Shown: piece after piece, positions 1-8,770 of the stretch
Layout: each line of letters starts with the position of its first letter
Numbering within the stretch: the first letter of the stretch is position 1
Assembly: GCA_964409635.1 (NCBI GenBank)
Contig: CAYPEL010000019.1
Coordinates: forward strand, 1-29,497
Direction: 5' to 3'
DNA: 29,497 nt
DNA from: CAYPEL01 sp964409635
Lineage (GTDB): Bacteria; Pseudomonadota; Gammaproteobacteria; DSM-19610
Translations under genes and position numbers: made by a program
The notes under the pieces: model-generated
What the model saw: the letters and a program-made list of their open reading frames with translations, nothing else
Told to the model about the DNA's origin: nothing
Database searches by the model: none

Positions 1-1750
1 CGAAGCCTTGTTTTAGGGTAATTACGGCGTGGTGTAATTGTTCATAGACAAAGGGATTACCCCCCTGTTTGCGCAACGCATCGATGCGGGCCTGCAGGAC
101 CGGATCACCGGGTGAGGCGAACGGCAGTTTGTCTATCAGCACACAGGACAGGGCATCTCCGCGCACGTCAACACCTTCCCAGAAGCTGCTGGTTCCGAGT
201 AAAACTGCATTACCCAGTTCGCGGAAACGTTCCAGTAATTCATTCCTGGGGGCGTCACCCTGCACCAGTAAAGGGAACGGACAGCTGTTGCGTAACCCTT
301 TTGCAGCTTCATTCAACGCCCGGTAGCTGGTGAACAGAAGAAACGCCCTGCCCTTGCTGGCTGCAATCACTTCCATTGCAGTTGTCAATACAGCCGCGTT
401 GTAACCATCACTGTTGGGCTCCGGCATGCTTTCAGGTAAATACAATAACGCATTGCGGCGGTAATCAAAGGGGCTGTCCAGTTGCAATGTTTGCGAATCC
501 ATAAGGCCAAGCCGTTTGGAGAAATGGTCAAAACGATGATTTACCGAGAGTGTGGCTGAGGTATAGATCCAGGTATCCGGTAACGCTTCGCGTTTTTCCT
601 GAAATACCTCGGCGATATCGATGGGTGTCAGGTTTATCCGGAAAGACTGGCGGAAAGTTTCAAACCAGTGGATATGATTTTCCGGTGGTTGTTCGGTGGT
701 CTGCATGAATTGCGACAACAAAGATAAGGCGCGCTTCCAGCAATTATCCAGACCTTTACTGCGTGACGCTGCCTTTTCCAGCAAGCGGGTTAATTCACCC
801 AGCCGTTCACGCAGTGCTGTCAGCGCGTCTTTGAGTTTGGTATTATCGGCAATAGCTGACCAACTGGCACGTTGTTCGTATTTACCCATCGCCGCACGAA
901 CATCGCTGATGCCATTTTCAACCGCCCGGGCCAGCTCCTGTATTGCTCCTGTTGCACCCGCTTCCCGAACATATTCGGTAATACTGTCACGCGCCAGTTC
1001 CTTGAGTTGCCGGCTGCTCAAGGTAATTCCGAAGAACTGCGAAGCCGTTGCAGGTAACTGGTGCGCTTCGTCGATGATAAAGACATCGGCGGCCGGCAAT
1101 AACTCGCCGAACCCACCCTCTTTCAACGCCATGTCGGCAAACAGCAGGTGGTGATTAATCACCACCAGGCCGGCTTCCGAAGCCTTTCTTCTGGCCTGCA
1201 GGACGTGACATTTGTTGTACCAGTCGCAATCCTGGCCCAGGCAGTTATCCGTGGTGGAGGTCACCTGCGGCCACAGACTGGAATCCTCCGGGACACTGGA
1301 TAACTCGGCGATGTCACCGCACTGGGTACGTTCTGCCCAATCAGCAATTTTAACTAACTGGTCGATCTGTAGCCGGCTTGGCAAGCGCCCTTCGACGCGG
1401 GTTACCGACAGGCGGTGGTGGCATAAGTAATTGGAGCGTCCTTTGAGCAAGGCAATTTGCACGGAAGATTTTAACGCTTTGCGTACGGTAGGCAGGTCAC
1501 GGTGAAACAATTGGTCCTGCAGGTGGCGTGTACCGGTTGAGACAATGACGCGTTGCCCAGAAAGCAGCGCGGGTACGAGATAAGCGAATGTTTTTCCAAT
1601 CCCCGTACCGGCTTCAACGATCAGAGAATATTGATTATTAAACGCCTGCTCAACCGCATCGGTCATCGCCTGTTGTTCATTTCTTGCGGCAAACCCCGGC
1701 ACTTCATGTGCAAGCGGGCCGTTGTCGGCTAACCAGTCAGATGCAGGCAT
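1..1750 (-). CDS. yoaA: YoaA/DinG-type ATP-dependent DNA helicase (C-terminus beyond window)
   Basis: An XPD-like superfamily 2 helicase of the YoaA branch, involved in DNA repair. About 583 residues are visible; E. coli YoaA has about 636, so only the last helicase motif region is missing at the window edge. Walker A (AGTGIGKT) lies at about residues 47-54, the DEAH box (IIDEAHQL) at about 225-232, and VVINHHLL just before it. Four cysteines at about 110, 170, 175 and 181 fit the [4Fe-4S] cluster of XPD/DinG helicases. Late motifs such as TSSFWEGVDVRGD and VITLKQG are also present. The ATG at 1748-1750 gives the expected YoaA N-terminus, although the ribosome binding site is weak. YoaA is preferred over DinG because of the N-terminus and the close resemblance around the Fe-S region. 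It belongs to general DNA maintenance and has no visible link to the sulfur genes. Confidence 0.93.
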   Translation of the reverse strand, partial: MPASDWLADNGPLAHEVPGFAARNEQQAMTDAVEQAFNNQYSLIVEAGTGIGKTFAYLVPALLSGQRVIVSTGTRHLQDQLFHRDLPTVRKALKSSVQIALLKGRSNYLCHHRLSVTRVEGRLPSRLQIDQLVKIADWAERTQCGDIAELSSVPEDSSLWPQVTSTTDNCLGQDCDWYNKCHVLQARRKASEAGLVVINHHLLFADMALKEGGFGELLPAADVFIIDEAHQLPATASQFFGITLSSRQLKELARDSITEYVREAGATGAIQELARAVENGISDVRAAMGKYEQRASWSAIADNTKLKDALTALRERLGELTRLLEKAASRSKGLDNCWKRALSLLSQFMQTTEQPPENHIHWFETFRQSFRINLTPIDIAEVFQEKREALPDTWIYTSATLSVNHRFDHFSKRLGLMDSQTLQLDSPFDYRRNALLYLPESMPEPNSDGYNAAVLTTAMEVIAASKGRAFLLFTSYRALNEAAKGLRNSCPFPLLVQGDAPRNELLERFRELGNAVLLGTSSFWEGVDVRGDALSCVLIDKLPFASPGDPVLQARIDALRKQGGNPFVYEQLHHAVITLKQGF

Positions 1751-1814
1751 GATAGGCGTTGAAAATATTCATTATCGAGTGCAAATAATTGCCTCTGGCT
1801 GTCTGCAGAAAAAC

Positions 1815-2324
1815 TTAGTTTCCTGACCGGTTATCCCAGAGTTCATCATCGATTTCGCCTGCATCGCTCGTCCAAACCAGGGTGGCGATATTTTTAAACT
1901 TTGCGACAGACATTGCTCCGCGTTTTTTACGGTTGCTGCTTGTTGATTCCTGCATAGCCGTTTCCACTTGCTCGCGTTCTGCTTCGAATATCTCACTGGT
2001 CTCATAGTGATCGTCCATTATTACGAGGACAACGCTGTCCCAATCCTGGTCTATTTTAAGCTGGCCGATGCGCTGTCCCGATTTACTCTCGTTAAAAATT
2101 ACCCGGCCTTTGATCTGAATACGCCAACCTTCACGACGGCCTTTTCCTAGCGCATCATAACCACCGGGTTTTTCTTTGAGCAGTTCCAGATTTAGGTATT
2201 TGGCGGCATCGTGTTCGGCAATTTCGCCACTCACGCCCGGCAGGGTTTTACCCGTTGTGCGCCGGAATTCAACCGCCAGTTTGCGTGCTTCGGCAATTAA
2301 TTTTTCTACTGAATATACGCCCAA
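1815..2324 (-). CDS. Conserved hypothetical protein with a nuclease-like QIKGR motif
   Basis: This 169-residue soluble protein has no signal peptide or membrane segment. I do not recognise it with certainty. The middle (about residues 55-75) holds a pattern of an acidic residue, then WRIQIKGR, resembling the core of PD-(D/E)xK-type folds; it also recalls small domains of unknown function found beside restriction or repair genes. A basic NRKKRG patch lies near residue 130. The start is TTG at 2322-2324, with GGGA about 10 bases upstream. No in-frame ATG exists between the preceding stop (near 2343) and this point. It lies 64 bases upstream of yoaA on the same strand and may be cotranscribed with it. 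Nuclease function is inference only. Confidence 0.6.
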   Translation of the reverse strand: MGVYSVEKLIAEARKLAVEFRRTTGKTLPGVSGEIAEHDAAKYLNLELLKEKPGGYDALGKGRREGWRIQIKGRVIFNESKSGQRIGQLKIDQDWDSVVLVIMDDHYETSEIFEAEREQVETAMQESTSSNRKKRGAMSVAKFKNIATLVWTSDAGEIDDELWDNRSGN

Positions 2325-2415
2325 GTATTCTATTCCCGTTGTCTAGTGTGCAGCTAAAATAAATAGTACGTTGCGTTGTGTGCCGGCATTTAATTTTAAA
2401 ACCTATTAATTCCCC

Positions 2416-2440
2416 GTAGGGTGGGTGGAACCCACCCTAC
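2416..2440. repeat. REP-like palindrome (GTAGGGTGGGT family)
   Basis: Two perfect 11-base arms, GTAGGGTGGGT and ACCCACCCTAC, are separated by GGA. The element lies in the 186-base gap between the TPR lipoprotein end and the unknown gene at 1815-2324. The same core recurs near 11260-11279 and 26530-26547, so this is a dispersed repeat of the type common between gammaproteobacterial genes. It could act as a weak terminator or mRNA stabiliser. Confidence 0.75.
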
Positions 2441-2510
2441 AAAACCTGCCCAGGAAGAGGGGGCGCACTGTCTGCGCCTTTGCAGCTGTGTTTTAGATGC
2501 CGGGATACAC

Positions 2511-3095
2511 TTATCGATACCCCTCAAGATCTCGAACTTTCTGCTCCGCGAGTTTTGCCCCAGCCGAATCGTCACGCGCCCAGCGCGCCCTGGCGATAAT
2601 ACGCCAGTTCTCAGATTTCAGCTGCTGGTTATAATGGGATAGCGCATTGGATTTCAACGCCAGCTGTTCTGCTTGTTCCGATTGCCCCTGTTGCAACCGG
2701 ACTGCGGCTAGCTTGCTCCATAACCCGGCGTTTCTTGGCTCGATCCGCAGGGCGCGTTCCAGTGTGTCTGCAGCCGCCTCATTATTTCCCGACTGATCGT
2801 ACTGATCTGCCCGATCCAGCAAGGCAACGACCGCGTTATTACTTTGCCGGGGTTGTGGTGAAGAAGCTTGGATACCCGTGTCGGGCAGTGGAACCGGATC
2901 TGCGCCTTCCAGAGATTCAACAGCATAGGTATCAGCATCTTCTGAAGGCAAAGGGTAGGCTTGCACGCCGCCACTTCCAGCCTGTCCTGCCGGCCCCTGT
3001 GTTGAGTTGTCCACCACGGGGGGTAAGGCTGTTCTCTGGCCCAGACTACAGGCTGATAAAAAAGTGAGCAGGACAGATACAACAATTTTGTTCAT
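2511..3095 (-). CDS. TPR-containing lipoprotein
   Basis: This 194-residue secreted lipoprotein starts with a short hydrophobic signal and a lipobox, LSAC, placing the lipidated cysteine at residue 16. A Pro/Gly/Ser-rich linker spans roughly residues 20-85. Tetratricopeptide-type helices follow at about 90-175 (for example NNEAAADTLERALRIEPRNAG, shown here in part, then LWSKLAAVRLQQGQ). The start ATG lies inside the end of mrcB, so the two genes overlap by 4 bases and are almost certainly cotranscribed and translationally coupled. Position and architecture suggest a periplasmic partner or scaffold for peptidoglycan synthesis by PBP1B. It is functionally reminiscent of lipoprotein activators, but it is not recognisably LpoB. 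The partner role is inference. Confidence 0.8.
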   Translation of the reverse strand: MNKIVVSVLLTFLSACSLGQRTALPPVVDNSTQGPAGQAGSGGVQAYPLPSEDADTYAVESLEGADPVPLPDTGIQASSPQPRQSNNAVVALLDRADQYDQSGNNEAAADTLERALRIEPRNAGLWSKLAAVRLQQGQSEQAEQLALKSNALSHYNQQLKSENWRIIARARWARDDSAGAKLAEQKVRDLEGYR

Positions 3096-5401
3096 TCAAA
3101 CAAATCCTTTAACCAACGTTTGGGTGAAGCCATCTGTGCACAGGGCGCCAGTTCTGGCAGCACGCCTTGCGCTATAAAGGGCAATTGTACGGTATCCGTA
3201 CACTGCTTGCTTGCCAGCCCCCCGGTCAGCATGTCCACATGCCGCCATTCTACTGTCTCAGGTTGCGCCATCAACACCGGTGACGTGCCGATTTGCTGGA
3301 ATAAGTCGCTCCAGACCTGCAGGGCGCCACTGGATCCAGTCAAGCCCATCGGTTGATTATCATCGCGCCCGATCCAGATGACACCCAGCCGCTCGCCATC
3401 AAAGCCGGCAAACCAGCTGTCGCGCAGGTCATCCGTGGTGCCGGTTTTTCCTGCCAGGCCAAACTCTGAGGAAAACCGGTTATTCAACGCCCTTCCGGTA
3501 CCCTGTGCAATGACGCCCTGCATGGCGCGTGTTATCAACAGGGCCGGCTCAGGTTCCACTACCCGATTGACCTTTAATTCATAACGTTGCAAAGGCTGAT
3601 TTTCAGCATCCAATACCGCCCGGATACTGCGTAAAGGCATCAGGTAGCCGCCACTGGCAAAGGTCTGATAAAACTCAGTCACTTCAAGTGGACTTAAATC
3701 CGCGGCGCCCAGGAGTAAGGAAGGAAAAGCATTTAACGGACTGCTGACACCGGTACGCCGCAAAGTCTGAATCACTTCGTCCAGACTTAGCTCCATTCCC
3801 AGGCGAGCGGTCGCCACGTTGTAGGAATTCGCCAGTGCCTGGTAAAGCATAACTTCACCGTGAAACGTCTTGTCATAATTATTGGGTTCCCAGACCGGCG
3901 AACCACGCTGTTCAACCTGTAAGGGTTCATCAGAGATTAGCGTGGCTAGAGAATAGCGTTGTGGACGTTCCAATGCAGTCAGGTAAATCGCAGGTTTGAT
4001 CAGTGAACCGATTGGACGCTTCGCATCCAGCGCCCGGTTAAAGCCAGCAAAACCAGCATCCCGGCCACCTACCAAGGCTTGCACTTCAGCGTTAGACGCA
4101 TTGGTAATCACACCAGCGCCCTGTAATTCAGGCCGGATTTTCTCCATGGCTTTTAAACGGGCTGACAAACTGCGCTGCAGCGACCACTGCACCTGCGGAT
4201 CCAGCGTGGTAAATATTTTTAAACCATCACTGGTCAAATCGGACTCGTAGTAATCACGACGCAACTGCCGCCGAACCAGATCAAGGAAGCCGGGAAATGT
4301 ATTGCTGGTGCCCTTACCTTCATCGAGCAAGCCAAAATCTTCCAACCGCCCTGACTGCTGTTCCGCACTGGTGATAATGCCGGCTTCGCGCATAATGCGT
4401 AATACCAGATCACGGCGCACCCTGGCACGTTTCGGCTGACGCCGCGGATCATAATACGACGGCCCCTTAACCATACCCACTAACATGGCGATCTGCCCTG
4501 TCGATAATTCGTTAACAGGACGCTGAAACAAGAACTGGCTGCCCAAACCAAAACCATGAATTGCGCGCTGACCATCCTGGGCCAGGTAAATTTCGTTCAG
4601 GTAAGCTTCCAGAATATCATCTTTGTCATAACGCAATTCCAGCGATATAGACATAAGCGCCTCGTTTAGCTTGCGCCCTAAGCTTTGCCTGCTGGTCAAG
4701 AAGAAATTCTTGACCAGTTGCTGGGTAAGCGTACTGCCGCCCTGCACCACCTGGCCAGCGCGCAGGTTGGCAATAAATGCCCGTGCTATGGCGCGCAGCG
4801 AAACGCCGAAGTGTTTATAAAAAGTGCGATCTTCAACAGCAATCAAGGTTTTAGTCAGCGTATCGGGCACAGCGTCGAGTTTTAACAGAATCCTGTCTTC
4901 CTGACGTGCGGTATGAATACTGCCGATTTCTAGCGGATCAAGCCGTGCTATCGCCACCGTTGCTTTAGTGTCTGCATCTGTCAGCGAACCAAGCTGGTTG
5001 TAGTCGAACTGAAGGCGAAGATTTTGGGAAGGCTCGGCGCTATCCCAGAAGTGAAATGGGCGGGTTTTGATATGAAAGCTACGATTATTACGCGACACAT
5101 CACCCGGGCGCTTTGCCGCACTGCTAAAACGATAGCCAAGCGCCTTCAATTCGACTGCTAACTGATCGGGCGTTAAACGCAGTCCGGTATAGAGTTCCAG
5201 CGGGCGCGCATACACCCGCGCCGGCAACGACCAGCGTTTACCTTCAAATTGCCGGTAAACCTGGAAATCCAGAAATATCATATAGCCAACGGTTAGCAGC
5301 AGAAATGCCAGTGACAGCTTGATCCAAGGGAAACGGGATCGCCGGGTCTTTCTGCGTCTTCTGTTCGTTTTACGGCGGGACTTGCGGGCTTTTTTTGCCA
5401 T
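3092..5401 (-). CDS. mrcB: Bifunctional penicillin-binding protein 1B
   Basis: A class A PBP of 769 residues that polymerises and cross-links peptidoglycan at the periplasmic face of the inner membrane. A very basic cytoplasmic tail (about 1-24) is followed by one membrane segment (about 27-45) and a UB2H-like region (about 55-150). The GT51 glycosyltransferase shows the catalytic VEDRTFYKHFG (Glu190) and GGSTLTQQ (221-228). The transpeptidase shows SxxK (Ser466-Lys469, GSLIK), SYN (526-528) and KTGT (652-655). The presence of UB2H and the length favour PBP1B over PBP1A. The downstream lipoprotein overlaps by 4 bases. The ATG at 5399-5401 lacks a strong Shine-Dalgarno sequence and lies 7 bases from a REP-like hairpin in its leader. 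Confidence 0.95.
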   Translation of the reverse strand: MAKKARKSRRKTNRRRRKTRRSRFPWIKLSLAFLLLTVGYMIFLDFQVYRQFEGKRWSLPARVYARPLELYTGLRLTPDQLAVELKALGYRFSSAAKRPGDVSRNNRSFHIKTRPFHFWDSAEPSQNLRLQFDYNQLGSLTDADTKATVAIARLDPLEIGSIHTARQEDRILLKLDAVPDTLTKTLIAVEDRTFYKHFGVSLRAIARAFIANLRAGQVVQGGSTLTQQLVKNFFLTSRQSLGRKLNEALMSISLELRYDKDDILEAYLNEIYLAQDGQRAIHGFGLGSQFLFQRPVNELSTGQIAMLVGMVKGPSYYDPRRQPKRARVRRDLVLRIMREAGIITSAEQQSGRLEDFGLLDEGKGTSNTFPGFLDLVRRQLRRDYYESDLTSDGLKIFTTLDPQVQWSLQRSLSARLKAMEKIRPELQGAGVITNASNAEVQALVGGRDAGFAGFNRALDAKRPIGSLIKPAIYLTALERPQRYSLATLISDEPLQVEQRGSPVWEPNNYDKTFHGEVMLYQALANSYNVATARLGMELSLDEVIQTLRRTGVSSPLNAFPSLLLGAADLSPLEVTEFYQTFASGGYLMPLRSIRAVLDAENQPLQRYELKVNRVVEPEPALLITRAMQGVIAQGTGRALNNRFSSEFGLAGKTGTTDDLRDSWFAGFDGERLGVIWIGRDDNQPMGLTGSSGALQVWSDLFQQIGTSPVLMAQPETVEWRHVDMLTGGLASKQCTDTVQLPFIAQGVLPELAPCAQMASPKRWLKDLFE

Positions 5402-5408
5402 TAATTAA

Positions 5409-5440
5409 GGCGCCTATCGCGGTTAAAACCGCTCCTACAG
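5409..5440. repeat. REP-like element in the mrcB leader
   Basis: Read on the minus strand, this has the GTAGGAGCGG...CCGCGA form of a REP family widespread in gammaproteobacteria. The core GCGGTT/AACCGC forms a hairpin with a 2-base loop. It lies immediately upstream of the mrcB start, where a ribosome binding site would be expected, so it sits in the 5' untranslated region or abuts it. Confidence 0.65.
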
Positions 5441-5747
5441 ATTTTGTACAAAGGCACAGGTTTAAATCAATCCTTGCATCGCCGCGAAGATGGAAATACA
5501 TAAAATTCCAGATATGCCGAATGTAAGGGTAAGTTTCCAGAAATAAGGCAGTTAGTATACCTTTGAAACAAGCGCGGGTGCAGTACAATAAATTCACAAT
5601 GATGAAATATTTACAGCTGACTAAGTATGCTAATGCTCGCAGACAGTGCCAACTCACTCTACGGGACTATACACCCTCCACAGGGTGAAGGAATAATGTT
5701 TATATTGCAGCGTCAACTTTCCAAGTTGTTCCAGATAGGCTAGCCTG
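5441..5747. other. Intergenic region between the coiled-coil gene and mrcB
   Basis: There is no convincing gene here. The stretch must hold the mrcB promoter (minus strand) and the end of the coiled-coil gene transcript. A hairpin at 5672-5687 (CACCCT, loop CCAC, AGGGTG) and a short AACTT/AAGTT repeat near 5717 may end that transcript, although no clear T-run follows on the minus strand. Confidence 0.4.
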
Positions 5748-6689
5748 CTATTCGGTAACTTCTGCAACTTGCTTCGTTTCGATTTCGCCTTCTACAACAT
5801 CCCGGGGATCACCTTCTGCTAAATCCGCTTCCGCCTCATCACTCTTAACCTGGCCGGATGATAGCTTCTCTAGCTCACCGCGCAAGCGTTCATTTTCACC
5901 TTCCAAGACAAACACACAGTCATTTAACTCGCGGTTGTTTTGCTGAATAGTGTCCAGGGCTTTTTCTAGCACTGGAATATTTTCATCTGCAGGTAGTTTC
6001 ACGACCAGTGTTCGTAGATTTTCTATCGTCGACTGCTGGTTACTTACCATGGTTAGCAAGCTGTTTTCTTCTTCTGGGGCATCGACTGCACCGTCTTCGC
6101 TGCTGCGGTCAGCATCCTTCTCAAGTATATCAACGCACCGGATCAGCTCATCATTTTGGGTTTCATACGTTTTCAGGATAGCTTGAATTTCATCATTGCC
6201 TTCAAGATTCTTACTTAGTTCCTCAACTGCAGAGTTCTGACTGTTAATAATATTTCTCAGTTGAGCAAACCCAGTCGGCGCATCCGTATCTGGCGGGTCA
6301 GTTTCGTCTGGTGTTGTATCCGCCTTTTCATTATTACCGAACAAATCTTTGATTCCATCTGTCAAGGTTACTTGGTACTGCTCTGCCTCTTCCGCATGCT
6401 GCAGGAGCTTGCGTTCCAGCTGAATATATTTTATACGCAATTTATGTGCGCTGGTTGTTTCCAGATCAGCTGTTTTATCCTCAGTAGCTGTATCAATCAC
6501 TTCCTGCGCAGTGGTGATCTCAGCATCAAGATAGTACGCATAGGTTTTATCTTCTTTCGCATCCGGGTGAGCCGATGATTTTTGCACACCCTTGCTACGC
6601 CACCAGAAAAAGGCGGTCGTACCGGCCAACACGGCTGCCAGCTCAACAACTGCTAAAAATAAATAAAAATTAATTTGCAGTGCCTGCAT
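5748..6689 (-). CDS. Membrane-anchored coiled-coil protein
   Basis: An acidic protein of 313 residues, not assigned to a known family. One N-terminal membrane segment (about 6-29, LAVVELAAVLAGTTAFFWW) is followed by a long Glu/Asp-rich, heptad-like stretch to about residue 290, consistent with a coiled coil; an Asp/Pro-rich gap near 120-140 breaks it. The C-terminus is a low-complexity acidic tail. The start ATG follows an AGGAC-type ribosome binding site. It starts 30 bases after the VWA gene on the same strand, so the two form a transcription unit. The pairing suggests a protein complex at the inner membrane, possibly with the VWA protein as the adhesion or assembly partner. That is inference. 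Confidence 0.7.
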   Translation of the reverse strand: MQALQINFYLFLAVVELAAVLAGTTAFFWWRSKGVQKSSAHPDAKEDKTYAYYLDAEITTAQEVIDTATEDKTADLETTSAHKLRIKYIQLERKLLQHAEEAEQYQVTLTDGIKDLFGNNEKADTTPDETDPPDTDAPTGFAQLRNIINSQNSAVEELSKNLEGNDEIQAILKTYETQNDELIRCVDILEKDADRSSEDGAVDAPEEENSLLTMVSNQQSTIENLRTLVVKLPADENIPVLEKALDTIQQNNRELNDCVFVLEGENERLRGELEKLSSGQVKSDEAEADLAEGDPRDVVEGEIETKQVAEVTE

Positions 6690-6719
6690 CAGTCCTGTCC
6701 CTGGCTCTTTCCAGTCCGT

Positions 6720-8354
6720 TTATGCTTCAACTTCTTCAAGGTCAACTTGATCTTCAGCAGTCACTGATTTTTTACGGCGCTTGATTAACCACCAGATACC
6801 AGCACCCATCATTCCCAACAACACATTGATGCCAACAAATATCCCCAACACAGCGACAACACCTGGGCCTTTTTCAGATTCTTCTTCAGTAGGTTTAGGT
6901 TTGCTCGTTTCCTCCGCTTCCTCAGGCTCTTTGCGCTCTTCAGGTACAGGCTTTGAATCAGCTTCCGGTGCAGGTATTTTTTCCGGCTCTGGTTTAGGCG
7001 AAACCGCGGGCTCTTCGTCAGTATCTTTGACAGCAGCCACTATAACCTCACCGGCACTATCAGGAGCGGCTATATCAAAGTTGATAGTCTTTTCACGTTT
7101 AAAGGTTTCACCAATCGCGCGCAGGCTTATCCGGTAGGCGCCCGGGTTCTCATAAGCCAACGTGTTGCTATAACGGCCGTCAGCTGCTTTGCGGTCGCCG
7201 TATTCACCATTATCAAATAAATTAAACTCGGCCTTTGAACCCGATGGGTCTTCAATCGCCAGATAAAACTCTGTGCCGGTTAACACAGCCTCGCGATTCA
7301 GTAATTTCCCGCCCTCCTCCAGCCAGGTTTCGACAACCATATCGGTGTTCTTTTCCAGCTTCAGCAATTGCGGATTATGGTGCAGTGACATATCAGTCAC
7401 GATATAGGCGCGATTTTTCCCGGAAGTAGACAACAGTTTCCAAATCCCCGGCTGAGGATTTTTAATCGTAATCATGTCAAAGTGATGCGAGGCAAACCAT
7501 TTCAGGTTTTTATTAGCACTTTTAGCACTCAGCTTTTTACCCTCCGGAGACTGCAGAAAAACCCTTACTGACGCTTGCTCCTTGGATGCAACGATTGTTA
7601 CTTCTTCAATGGATGCATCAACAGTGAATTCACCGCCATCAATTGGCAGCATATCCGGGTTTTTTGCTGTTTCGAAAATAGCCGAAAAAACTTCGTGCAA
7701 GTCTTCGTCATCCTTTGCAAGCCGGTACAATGCCCCCGTCTCATCCGCCAGGTGACGCATCAGCTCGACATCTGAGGATTCAGTAAATGCGATGGTATAG
7801 ACTTTGATATTTTTCTCTTTCAAAGTCTGGGTAATGTTACTGCGCACATCTTCAGTCAAGCGAGTATCTTCTGTCGCATTACCCACGTCCATTTTTCCAT
7901 CAGACATCAGGATCAACATTTTCTCCTGGCCGTCTTTGCCAAACCGATCCAGCATGCTAATGCCTTTACTCAATGCCGCATGGATATTTGTGTAGACACC
8001 TCTTGAAGAAACCTTATCAGCAGAACGCAGAATCCGTGACATCTTTCCAGGCAAGGGTGCCGTCGGACGCAACACGGGATAACCGTTATCACTAAAACTG
8101 ATCAGGCCAACACGATCCTCTTCCCGCAGCAATGACATAAACATTTTGGCAGCGGGTACACGTAACTTTTTAGGGTCGTTTTTGGCCATACTGCCAGAGC
8201 TGTCCATGATGAGCACAGCATCGACACCGGTTTTAGTTTCTACCGCAAAAAGCTGGCCGCTAAATAGACACAGCAGGCAGAGAAAACAGCGAAAAATGCC
8301 GGCTACACCCCAGCCTGGGTGCCTGGAACCTAAAGGCTTGACCTGTGAAATCAT
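6720..8354 (-). CDS. von Willebrand factor A domain membrane protein
   Basis: A 544-residue protein with a signal peptide ending about residue 37 (SGQLFA). Its VWA domain begins with a complete MIDAS motif, DSSGS at 51-55, and continues to about residue 235, with LMSDGKMD matching the later metal-site strand. A beta-rich region (about 240-430) resembles the extracellular domains after VWA in bacterial surface proteins. A Pro/Glu/Lys-rich stalk (about 435-495), one membrane helix (about 496-524) and a short cytoplasmic tail beginning KRRKKS complete it. The domain therefore faces the periplasm, with the C-terminus inside. The ATG has AAAGGAA 6-8 bases upstream. It heads the two-gene unit with the coiled-coil protein. 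VWA domains bind protein partners through a divalent metal; the partner is unknown. Confidence 0.88.
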   Translation of the reverse strand: MISQVKPLGSRHPGWGVAGIFRCFLCLLCLFSGQLFAVETKTGVDAVLIMDSSGSMAKNDPKKLRVPAAKMFMSLLREEDRVGLISFSDNGYPVLRPTAPLPGKMSRILRSADKVSSRGVYTNIHAALSKGISMLDRFGKDGQEKMLILMSDGKMDVGNATEDTRLTEDVRSNITQTLKEKNIKVYTIAFTESSDVELMRHLADETGALYRLAKDDEDLHEVFSAIFETAKNPDMLPIDGGEFTVDASIEEVTIVASKEQASVRVFLQSPEGKKLSAKSANKNLKWFASHHFDMITIKNPQPGIWKLLSTSGKNRAYIVTDMSLHHNPQLLKLEKNTDMVVETWLEEGGKLLNREAVLTGTEFYLAIEDPSGSKAEFNLFDNGEYGDRKAADGRYSNTLAYENPGAYRISLRAIGETFKREKTINFDIAAPDSAGEVIVAAVKDTDEEPAVSPKPEPEKIPAPEADSKPVPEERKEPEEAEETSKPKPTEEESEKGPGVVAVLGIFVGINVLLGMMGAGIWWLIKRRKKSVTAEDQVDLEEVEA

Positions 8355-8770
8355 CTTAGTAATTCCTTTTATTCCATTGTTTTATATATAAATAATGGAT
8401 AATCCAAATTAGTTGAATACAGCTAATCAGGTTAACGGCACAAAGCAGAATCAATTTAGATTCAAATGCTTAAGGAGATTTTAGAAGATATAGGGTAGGT
8501 TTGTTTTAATTGGCATGTTTAGGTGGGCTCTTGAACTTTCAGAGTTGCTCCAGGCTGTGTGAAAACTCATGACAAAGATTCATAATCAAGAACCTAGCTT
8601 TGCAGGAAGCTATGTAATCAATGATCTCTATAATTGAATGGTTTTGGCACCCCTACTATTTGCATATTTTTATGCTTTCAAACAGCCTGAGACCATAGCA
8701 GAAACTAATAAATAATTATGATGGTCATTCGGTTGAAAGTCGAATATCCATACCTAGATGACTATCCCTC
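8355..8770. other. AT-rich intergenic region
   Basis: This 416-base gap lies between the VWA gene start and the tpm stop. I see no plausible gene. It holds the promoter side of the VWA gene (right next to 8355) and an apparent insertion-element remnant at 8551-8689. Confidence 0.5.
8551..8689. mobile_element. Possible MITE or solo insertion-element remnant
   Basis: Terminal inverted repeats CAGGCTGTGTGAAA (8551-8564) and TTTCAAACAGCCTG (8676-8689) match at 13 of 14 positions and enclose 111 bases with no coding capacity. The GGCTGTnTGAAA end is typical of several DDE-transposase insertion families. No convincing target-site duplication is seen, so this may be an internally deleted old element. 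Confidence 0.45.

Noticed and set aside
5370..5657. A 95-residue minus-strand open frame upstream of mrcB
   Set aside because: It overlaps the mrcB start in another frame and crosses the REP-like element; there is no recognisable domain.
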